Below are positions 55,115 through 64,000 of a DNA stretch of 64,000 nt, in pieces. The stretch's first letter is position 1. Every line of letters starts with the position of its first letter. The DNA comes from Eudorina sp. 2006-703-Eu-15 (Eukaryota > Chlorophyta > Chlorophyceae > Chlamydomonadales > Volvocaceae), in NCBI GenBank assembly GCA_003117195.1, contig BDSI01000021.1, forward strand, positions 558,001 to 622,000. The letters are read 5' to 3'. The notes below the pieces were generated by a model. It was not told the DNA's origin and ran no database searches. It saw only the letters and a list, made by a program, of their open reading frames with translations. The translations under genes were made by a program, and so were the position numbers.

Positions 55115-58100
55115 CTAGCACTCGCTCCCCCGCCGGGTCGGTGCCGCATCCCCCCGGCCGGCCTGCTGCTCAACCCGATGTCGATGCCGATGCCGATGCC
55201 GCCGCAGCAGCGCGCCGCCCACCAGCCCTTGCATCTGCCCCAGCAACACAACCGCCTCCGCCAGCTGAGCGCTCGCCTCCACCAGCTGGCCAAGGTGGCC
55301 GTCCTCGGTGCCCTCCTCCTCCTCCTGCGCCTCCTCCTCCTCCTCCTCCCGCTGCTGCGCAGTTACCAACGCCGCGCGGAGGTCGCGCAGACTGGCCTGC
55401 AGCGCAGAAACTACCGCCGTCGCAGCCGCCGCCGGCCCCGCCGTTGCTCCTGCACCCGCTCCCGACGCCGTCGCGGCCGCCGCCGCCACCACCACCTGGC
55501 CGTCACCGTCTCCGCCACGAAGCACCGCGCCGGCCCCGCCCGGCCCCGCCGCGGTCCGCAGAACCCGCGGCGGAGAGTCAGAGGCTGCATTGTCTCCACC
55601 GCTGCCGACGGCGGCGCCGGCCCCGCTGCCAGCACCCGGGGCGTTACGACCCTGGCCGGACCTTCGTCGGGGCTGCTGCTGCTGTTGCTGCTGTTGCGCC
55701 GGCAGCTGCGGCCGTGGCTGATGCAAGGAAGCTGGCCCCGCGGATTGTTGGGGAGCTGCGGACCGCGCACATCCCGTACCCTGCGCCGCCAGGCCTGGCC
55801 CGTCGGTGCCACGAATCGTCGAGGCCTTGGCCGCCGCCACCCCACCGCCGACCCGCGGGTCGGTCCCAGCCGCAGAGCTGCCGCCGTCGGCGCAACCTCC
55901 GGCCCTGCTGGCCGCCGCGGCGTCGCCGTCCGCGTGCGGCGTCCCGTCGGCAGCAGCTTGGCGCGCTGCCGGCGAGACCGGTGGCACTGTCGCCGCCGCC
56001 GCCGCCGGAGCACTTGACGCGGCGCGCCTCCTTGGGGCAGGCGTATGGCCTCCCCTCGCGGCCGCCTGTGCCTCCGCATTGCCACCTGTAGGTCCCTGTC
56101 CGCCAATGCCCTTGGCGGTGCCCGTGATAGCGGCGGCGCCGCCGCCGCCATCAGCGCCGGCGGCGCCGGAGCCGCCGCCGCCGCTCGCGGCCGACAGCCC
56201 CGCGCCGGCACCTGGCGTCCTGGGCCTGGCGAGCGTCGTCGTCACATCGCCGTCGCCAGCCGCGTCCCGCCGCCGCTTCTTTTGAAAGCCGGTCTGCAGC
56301 TGCTGCCCTTGTCCTTGTCCTTGTTGTTGTTGCTGCTGCTGCTGTGTTAGGTCCACTTGGAGCTCGTCCACGCCGTCAACGGCAGTAGCTACAGCTCCCG
56401 GCGTCGCCACCGAGCCTGCTACTGCCGGGGACGGCGCCGCCAGCGGCGTCGCGAGGCCGGGGGTGCCAGGCCCAGATCGCCCAGCGGCGGCGTTGACTGC
56501 GGCTCCGCCGCTGCGGTGTCGCTGCACCCAGGTGTACGACCGCCCCGGCGCCACACCGTCGCAGTCGCCGTCGGCCCCTTCCGCCAGGTCTAATTGGGAG
56601 GCCCCGTCCACCAACGGCACCCCGTCCGCCGCCGGCTCTGCTGCCCCAGCGGCGGCGGCGGCGGCGGCGGCGGCCCCCGTTGGCGGGTAGTGTGGTTCGT
56701 GAGGCTCCAGCGAATCCGGCACCACATCCAGCAAGTGCTCGTCCCTTTCCTCTTCCGCCGCCTCCGCCGACTCGACCTCCATCGGCACACACTCCCCTGG
56801 AGCAGCATCCCCAGCAACGTCCCCACCCGACCGGCCGTGTGCTCCCGGCACCAGTGCCGATCGGCGCCCTGACGGCGACGCCAGCGGCGGCAGCCGGTTG
56901 AGTTGCTCGTCCAGAAGTGGCAAGCCTGGCGGCGGCTGATTCAGCAGGTCGTCGAGCTCCGGCGACGGCGGCCGGTAAGGCTGCTCGTCGGCGCCGGCCG
57001 GGCTGGGGGCTCGATTGGTCCGCTCGCCGTCGTCGAGACGAGGCGAGGCTGGCGCCGGCGGCGGTAGCGGCGGCGGGCGATTGAGTTTCTCGTCCAGGTC
57101 GGGCGATGGCGGGCGGTCGAGCGGTGGCGTCAGGAGCCGCGAAGCCGCTGCCCCATGGGCCTGTCGCTCGTCGAGATAGTTTACGCGGGCGGGTGGTGGT
57201 GGCGGCAGGTTGAGGCGGTCATCCAGGTCGGGCGACGGCGCGCGGAGGAGCGGCGGGTGGTGGTGGTGGTGCGGTGCTGCGGAGCCCGCTCCTGACGCCA
57301 GGGGGGTGCGCGACGGCGCGCGGGAGGTCGCTGCCGCGTCCGCCGCTGGCGGCTGCAGCGGCCGCGGCGGAAGGCAGTTCAAACCCGGGTCGAGCTCGGG
57401 TGACGGCGATGGCTGTAGCGGCGCCGGGGATGCCGCCGGCGCCGTCGTGGGCGGCCCCGTTGCCGGCGGCGGCGTGCCGCCGGAGGGCTGCCTCGTCCCG
57501 ACCACCGCCCAGGGATGCGCCTTTGAGGCGCCGGCGGCGGCGGCGGCGGCGCCGCCGCCGGCCTCATCTTCGTCCACCTCCAAGTCCTGGCTCTCGCTGC
57601 CCACTCCGATGAGACCCACGGGTCCGCCCTGGCTGCCGTCCAGGGCCGTGTACGTGCTAAGGCCCGTGCACCGCCGCCGGCGCTTGTACGACGACGCGGC
57701 GGCGCCGTTGGCCCCGCCGGCGCCGCCGCCGGCAGGCGTCGGCGCGGGCGGAATGCAAACGTACTCAGTCTGCGAGTCGCAGAAGGCGCGCTTGCCGCCG
57801 CCTCTGCCGCCGACGCCGACGCCGCTGTTGCGCCCGGAAGGCGTCCTGCCTGCAGTACGGCCTTGGCCTGACGGCGCGCCCTTGGCGCGCGTCCCCGCTT
57901 GCGGCGGCGTCGCCGACGGTCCCGCGGTTCCCGTCTGCTGAGGTTTCTGACGGTCTGGTTGCAGCGCATACATCCGCTTTGGCGGCACCGCCGGCTGGAG
58001 CTGGCTGTCAGGCAGCAAGAACGCCCCGTCCCATCCGAGCTCGTCCACCGCCAGCTGTACGGCTTGCGGCAGCGCCAGCGGCGGCAGTCCGCCGGCGTCA

Positions 58101-61100
58101 CTGGGGCCGCCGCCTGCCACGGCGGCGGCGGCGGTGTCCGCTGCGCCGAGCAACAGCAGCTGCAGCCCGCCGCCAGCTGCCGCGCCGGCACTCGCGCGGC
58201 CTGGGGACGGCGGCGGCGGCGTCGCCGGGGCCCCCGAACCGGCCGCGGCGGCGCCGCCGCCGCCGGCGGCTGCCCTCGCAATGGCCAGCTGCTGCTGCCG
58301 CAGCCTCAGCCCCCGCACGTGCGATGCGACGGCGCTCTGAAGCCGGGGCATGCGGCCCGCCAGCAACGCCTCCAGCGCAAGGGCCGTGGCCTGAGACAAC
58401 ACGGCACCGCGACCCGGCTCCCCGCGCCCTCCCTCCCTGGACTTCAGGCACGCCACCAGCAGCGGCGCCAGCGAGTCCAGCTGAGCCGTCACATCGCAGC
58501 GGCGCAGCCGCAGCCGACAGAGCAGCACGACCATCGCCGTCACCGCCGTCGCCGCGTGGACGCTGTCCACCGCCGCCGCCGCCGTGGCGGCGGCGGAGCC
58601 AGCATCGGCGCCGGCGACGGGGAGCACGTCGCGTACCACAGTCAGCAGGGGCGGCTGCAGCGCCTGCAGCGCCACGTCAGCAGCAGCGAGCGCGGCAGCC
58701 GGGTCGCCGCCGCCGCCGTCGCTGCTCTCGCGCCGGGGCGCCGCCGGGGGCAGCAGCGGGAGCAGGGTGTCGGGCAGGGCGTCCGTAGCCTCCGCAAGCG
58801 CTGCAGCCGCGGCGCTGTTCAGCAACCCCCCGTCTCGCTGCCGCCGGAGCTCCGCCGTCAGGGAGGTCGTGGCGGCGGCCATCAGCGCCGCCAGCAGCTC
58901 CGGTCCCGCCGCCGCCGCCGCTGTCCGGGCCACCGGCGCCGCCGCCGCGGCGGCGGCAGCCGCCAGCGATGCCGCTGCAGAGGCGCTGGGACCCAGGGGA
59001 TTCTGGCCACCGCCGCCGCCGCGGCCGCTCCGTGGCGTCAAGCTGCCAGCGGCCCCTCCGCCGGGCGTACCCGGCAGCGGCGCCGACAGCGCCTGGCGGC
59101 CGCCGCCTGCAGTGGCGTCCCCCTTCCCCGGCGTGGAGGCGACGCCACGGGGCGGGGGCGGCTGCGTCCTAGACCGAGGACCTTCCTCCCCTGCCAACGA
59201 TGCCGCCGCAGTCACCGCCGCCGATTCCGCCGTCGTAGCCATGTGTGTGGCGAGGGCGACGGCGGCGGTGGAGAGGACGTGCCAGGCGGGCGCGTCGGAG
59301 GGCAGGGTCGCCGCGGGTGGGCCTCCGATGGGACCTCTGGCGGCTGAGGTGGTGCCGGAAGATTGAAGGAGAAGGTCCGTCAGGCGCACCGCCACGGATT
59401 GTACGGCTGCCAGGACCGCGTCGGGCCTGCGGGAGCTCGGGAGAGCCAAAAGGATGTACGGTTGAGACCTTAGCGACCCGTGGGTCAGAGCCGGCGGGTC
59501 ACGCGTCTGCGTGAAGCTGGCATTCGTACGGGACGTTGCCGCCCGGAGGTGCGCAGTGTCGTACCGGTATACCACACTACCACACAAACGGTATCGGTAT
59601 CGGATACCACGCACACGTTCGCATGATCGTTCGTCCGGCAGAGCCTTCTCCGTGAAAGCCCCGCCCGCGCCACTCCCAGTTCCGGCCATCACCCAACTCA
59701 CCTCCCGGCACCCGACGCCGCCACGCCGTACTTTGACCGACGGCTGTACTGCAGCAGCACCAGAAGCAGCCCCTCCCACGCCGCCGCCACGCGCGCGCCG
59801 TCCACCGCCGCTGCCGCTGCCGTCCCGCACCCATCCTCCCCGGCCGCTCCCACATCCTTCTGGCACGTGGACGGCCCCGTGAGCAGCGCCACCAGCGGCG
59901 CCGCCAGCAGCCGGCCCATCGCGTCTGCGGCCTCCCGCCGCCGCCGGTTGGCGCCCTGGCTGCCCTCCTCCGGAACCAACGGCCCCGTCAGTTGACGTGG
60001 CGGCGGCGGCAAGGCCGCCTCATCGAGACCTCGTTGGGGCTTCCCCGCCGCGTCCTCGCCCAACCGCGCCCCGATCACAAGCTCGGCTGCGGCGTCCCAA
60101 AGCGCCCAGGCGTAAGGGCACGATGGGCCACCGCCAGGAAGGCCCCAGCCAGAACCCGATCCCGCCGCGGATCGGAGGACAGCGCCGTCCGGGAGCGGGG
60201 AGGGTGACGGCGGCGGATGGTCGCGCCGGTAGCCGGAGAGAGGGGAGGGAGAACGCCGCGGCAGCGGCGAAGGGGACGGCGACCGACCTCTGGGTCGGCG
60301 GGTGCGCCCCCGCGCGCTGTCGCCGTCCGGATCTGCACCGCCGCTCGGTGACCTGCCTTTGACAGCTGGACGCGGCAGCCGCGGTGGCGGCGGCGGCGGC
60401 CGCAGCGCGGGGCAGCAGAGCGCCGCCAGGCGCGCCGGCGCGGCGGCGGCGGCGGCGCGCGTCCCGCCAGTGCTGAGGCAGGCCTCACGCAGCAGCAATC
60501 CCCGCAGACACACCTTCCAGCCGGCCCACCAGTCCGACGGGCCCGTGCTACCGCCACACGCGTCCATAGGCTTCAACGCCGCGCTGGCGGCCAGCCACGC
60601 CACCACCGCCTCCGCCCAAAGCGACAGCGGACCTGCCCCGCCCGGCGCCCGGGCCGCTGCCTCCGACCCCACCGCTGCGCCGCCCGCGCCGCCGTGACTG
60701 TCCGGTACGGCAGCCTCCGTATGGGCCGACGGGCACGGCAGCCCCAGCAGCAACTCGAGGACCCCGGCGAGCTGCGCGCCCGCGTGTTTGCGGAGCAGCT
60801 GCCGCATGACGGCGTGGTGCTGCTGCTGCGCCGCCGCCGCTGGCGGCTGGGGCTGCAGCGGCGTCGCCACGCCTGCGGCACCGCCACCAAGAGCTGCAGC
60901 CGCCCCGTCATCCGCGTCAGGGGAGGACCTCACCGCCGCGGCCGTGGCGCCGCAGAATTGGATCCAAAGCACCCAGGGCAAGCTGTCGGCGGCGGCGGCG
61001 CCGCCGCCGCCGGTGCCGCCGCTGGCGGCGCCTTCCGGCTCGTCCTTGAGTGCCGCCGGCGCCTGGCACCCGAGGTGCGGCAGAATCCTTTCGGCCGCGA

Positions 61101-63409
61101 GGCCCCAGGCCGCCCAGGTCGTCACCGGCGCCGCCGGTTCGGGCGCGCCCGGCGCCTCCACCGCTGGTCCGCCCGATCCCGCCGCCGCCGCCGCACCAGC
61201 GGCGATCGGCTTCTCGGCCTCCGCCGCGGTCTGGAGCATGGCGCAGCGGTACATGTGCCGCAGCAGCGACACCCAGAGCGCCGCGGTGCAGCGGACGGCG
61301 GCGCCGACGGCCGCCGCCGCTGGCGGCGCCGGACCGCCGCCGCCGCCGCCGCCGCCGCTGGCGGCGTTTGGCGCGGGCGGCAGCACCGCCAGGAGCAGGT
61401 CTGTCAGGGCCTTCAGGCTGGCACCGCTCGTGGTGCTGATCAGTGCGTCGAGTACCTGCACACACCCAGTGTGGTTTCTCGTCTCGCGGCTCAGTCCTCT
61501 TATACACACAGTGAAGTGAACTAGTTACTTGCAGCTGCAATACATCCTTGTGCATTGAAGACAGGGGCACGGGCGGTTGCTTGACATACGGGCATCTTCC
61601 GAGCGAAGATATGGCCCTTGCTTATCACGAATACACATATACACAAACCGCAGTTTGGTGGTGTCTACCCGTTTCCTATGCCCACCCACCGTCTCAACGG
61701 CAGCAGCCGAGCCCGCGGGCGACACCGCCTGCTGCAGCGCCGCACTCGCAACGGGCGCCACCGCCGCGCGCCACATCTCAGGCAGTACGGGCCGGAACGG
61801 GTGTCGCCGCGGCTGTCCCGGGGGCTGCGGGCCGCCGCCGCCGCCGCCACCTTCGGCGGCGATCGGACCCGCCGCGGACCGCCCTGGCGTCACATCCCCG
61901 CCCCCTGGCCGGCCACCACCGCCGCCACCGCCGCCGCCGCCGCCACTCGTCCCGGGGCTGGTGTCAGCGGTCGCGGCGCCACCGGTGCTCCCCTCCTGCG
62001 GCTTCCGGCTCCAGTCCACTGCCGGTGCGAGCAGCAGCCCCGCCGACTCGAGCGCCTCCAGAGTCGCGTCCAGGGAGGGGCGCAGGCCGGCCGCGGATCC
62101 GCCCCCGTCGCCCCCGCCGCCGCCGCCGGACGGCAGCGCGAGCAGCTGCAGGAGGTACTGCCATCGCTCCAGGGCGGCGCGGCGGACCTCCGGCCGCCTG
62201 GGAGGAGAGTGCCAGAATTAGACGCGATAATAGGCGTGAGGAGGGAGGCGTGTATTGAGAGTGGAACGGAGAGTAAGGTGACACAGCGGGACGAGAGAGA
62301 GGAGGTAAAGAGGCGGAAGAGAGGCGTGGGAAGAGAGGAGAGAGAAAGGAAGAAGGGAAGCGGGGGAGAAGAGGCGTCACCAGGCCACACGAAAAACCAT
62401 CAAACCCACGCAGCGCGAGCAAGCTTCGACTTCTCTAGCGAAGCGAAGCGAAGCGAAGCGTAGAGATAGGAGAGTTATTGCGAACGAACTGCCGTGGTGC
62501 GTGGAAGCAGGGCGCATGAGGCGTCGGCGTACGGCGGGGTACGGCACCGTCGGGAGGTCTGGCTATTGCGGCGCGCTTGCGCACCGTCCTGTTAACTTGC
62601 CGTAGTTCTGACTTACCACGAGGCTTGTCCCTCTGCCGGGACAGTGGCCTCTAGTCCCCGACCCACCCACCCTGCGCGGGCCGGTCGAGGCATTCGCGGT
62701 GCCCTGGCGCCCGGGTTTTTTCGTTCTTCACCCGGGTGCAGGGTTTCCGGTGGGAGTAACCGGGGCGGAGCCCCGGGTGTTAGGTGCAACACGGGTACTG
62801 TCATCTCTATCGGCCACTAGTGCACACTTACAACGGGTTGGTGTTGGGGGGCCAATACGCTTGGGGCTGGGATTTGGATCGCTTGGAGGTTTTTGGCGGG
62901 GTCGCCGGGATCGGAGTGCCGGCTTGGAGCTGTGGATGGCCGGGATCGGAGTGCCGGCCATTGCCTCGCCTGGATTGTTCTGCTGTGACGCATCACGGCA
63001 GGAGTGAGCAATAAGATACGTCGGGCAGGGGAGGAAGGGCGTGCCGGCCTCTCGTCCATGCCTGTTGCGGTCCCGCAGCGGCGGATTTGCTCGCGTGACC
63101 CACGGGTCGCTGACAGATTACCCTCCCCGCGGCCCGCGCGTGCCGACTCGGACAGCGACGCCACCGCTCCAACGCCACGCACCATCACAGACACCACCAC
63201 ACCCACTTTTCGTGCTTCGCCGCGTGCTCCATCGGCATCACAAGCAGCCTCAGCCGCCCGATGCCCCCGCCGCTGCCGCTGCTCCGCACCGCCGCTGCCG
63301 TCGTCACCTGCCCGGTCTCTAGGAACATGTCGCACAGGTCCCTCCACGCCGCGAAGGCGGCGCAGGGCAGCTTGATGGAGGAGGAGCATGTGAAGCAAGA
63401 CCTCACGGT
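55115..63409 (-). CDS. RIF1: RIF1 homologue (telomere/replication-timing factor), 5' part missing
   Basis: Exons in the window: 63409-63207, 62197-61690, 61455-59702, 59426-55115 (stop), GT-AG and in phase; 2258 residues. The first two carry the conserved RIF1 N-terminal HEAT-repeat signature: IKLPCAAFAAWRDLCDMF, RLRLLVMPMEHAAKHEK, then across the junction RPEVRRAALERWQYLLQLLA, equivalent to 'AWxxLIDNF ... RLKLLMxPL ... LExWWYLLMRLG' of animal RIF1. Further on, helical blocks (LPWVLWIQFCGA, LWAEAVVAWLAASAAL) continue the solenoid. In the last exon SQTEYVCIPP (about 57750) matches the conserved 'DFVxIPP' segment of RIF1. Then comes a long disordered region with poly-Ala, poly-Gln and a repeated SP-D/E-LD motif, and a final coiled coil before RHRHRHRHR. 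RIF1 recruits PP1 phosphatase to control origin firing and steers double-strand-break repair; no clear PP1-docking RVxF or SILK motif was seen in this part. Upstream exons lie at or beyond the right edge. Confidence 0.85.
62216..63206. other. Long intron of RIF1
   Basis: About 1 kb intron with a purine-rich run (GAGAGAGGAGG-type, 62290-62370) and a short GAAGC pentamer tand­em at about 62440-62460. No embedded gene seen. Confidence 0.5.
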
Positions 63410-64000
63410 CTGAGAAGGGACGGGGGAGAGGGGGGTTTCGCTGTCATACTTGACATATGAGGGAGGGAGGGGCGTAGCCGATTGGTGGACGGGGATGGCC
63501 CGTTGGGGACCCGCGGCGGGAGGGGAAGGGATGGAAGAGGGTGGACGAGCGGCAAGGAGGATGGCCCTGCAGGCACCTCAAGAGTTGCTGCGCAGGAGGT
63601 GTACGACGGGAGGTACGTGACGAGGTATACGGCAGGCACGAGAAGGGCACAAGCGAGGTATAAGAACCCTTCCTTTGACCGCGGATCCCGATTCCAGGTT
63701 GTCCCAGATCGAAATCCAGACAGCGAGGATGCAGGCGCAGGCCCGGTGAGGAGAGCGGCGCAGGGGTCCGGATGCGCCCGGGACAATGCCCGCACATTCG
63801 CTGGGTCGGCCTCGCTGCCCCGCTGGGACAGTCCTCCCGTTGCCGGGAAGGCCCCTCCCTCCGTCACTCCTTCCGCCGCCTACCAATTTCCTCCTAATCC
63901 CGTCCACCCCCGACTCGACCCGACCCGACCCGACCTGACCCAGCCCCGACCTGACCCGACCCGACCCGACCCAGCCCCGACCCGACCCACATCGAGCATG
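63410..64000. other. Probable RIF1 intron / upstream exons, unresolved
   Basis: The expected preceding RIF1 exons could not be identified. A minus-strand frame at 63867-63600 is partly protein-like but shows no RIF1 motif. Positions 63911-63990 are a GACCC/GACCT pentamer tandem repeat. Confidence 0.4.
63911..63990 (+). repeat. Pentanucleotide tandem repeat (CGACC)n
   Basis: About 15 copies of CGACC with CTGACC and CAGCCC variants at the right edge of the window. Not a telomeric repeat of algae (TTTTAGGG or TTTAGGG). Confidence 0.9.

Noticed and set aside
63403..63867. Upstream RIF1 exon
   Set aside because: Some stretches look coding, but no RIF1 motif or phase-consistent splice pair could be shown.
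63911..63990. Telomere or subtelomere at the right edge
   Set aside because: The repeat is a CGACC pentamer, not an algal telomeric unit, and similar GGGTCAGGTC arrays occur inside an intron at 19.7 kb.

Overview
The window looks like nuclear DNA of a volvocine (Chlamydomonas-type) green alga. The reasons are high GC with very GC-rich third codon positions, genes split into many short exons by 100-800 bp GT-AG introns, TGTAA poly(A) signals downstream of several stop codons, alanine/glycine/glutamine-rich low-complexity coding sequence, and gene content typical of that lineage: an octatricopeptide-like organelle RNA-binding protein, a Tat-targeted thylakoid-lumen protein and a p25-alpha protein. 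I see no prokaryotic operons, CRISPR array, tRNA or intact rRNA gene. The exon models are mine. They were built by hand from splice consensus and reading-frame phase, and have not been checked against transcripts.

Left third (1 to about 18 kb): a mobile-element-rich, lower-GC accessory region. It holds a decayed LINE (333-3660); an inverted head-to-head pair of small unrecognised genes (4595-5266 minus, 5514-6464 plus), the plus copy carrying a textbook 386-bp hAT-type MITE in an intron; a truncated PIF/Harbinger transposase (7597-8249 minus); a gag-only LTR retrotransposon (9820-11966 plus); minus-strand remnants of chromodomain-bearing Ty3/gypsy elements (12.2-13.0 kb); a perfect 36-bp hairpin; a possible 5S-derived sequence; an unrecognised minus-strand gene fragment (14.75-16.1 kb); and a third member of the small-gene family (16597-16959).

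Middle and right (18.8-64 kb): ordinary gene-dense euchromatin. A 13-exon coiled-coil gene (25534-18838, minus) diverges from an OPR-like gene (26241-34582, plus); the gap between them contains a second copy of the DNA at positions 1-332. A thylakoid-lumen protein gene (39936-36342, minus) diverges from DBR1, the lariat-debranching enzyme (40543-46494, plus). Then come an acidic protein of unknown function (50650-49002, minus), a p25-alpha/TPPP gene (53936-52840, minus) and a RIF1 homologue (63409-55115, minus) whose 5' end lies at or beyond the right edge.

The genes do not form one pathway. They cover organelle RNA metabolism (OPR), thylakoid-lumen function, intron-lariat turnover (DBR1), microtubule/cilium biology (p25-alpha) and replication timing/DNA repair (RIF1). 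The observations most worth following are the small-protein family in its inverted duplication, the repeated short linear motif in the disordered tail of RIF1, the hAT MITE, the repeat shared between the LINE flank and a divergent promoter, and the in-frame stop in the 5' part of the OPR gene.
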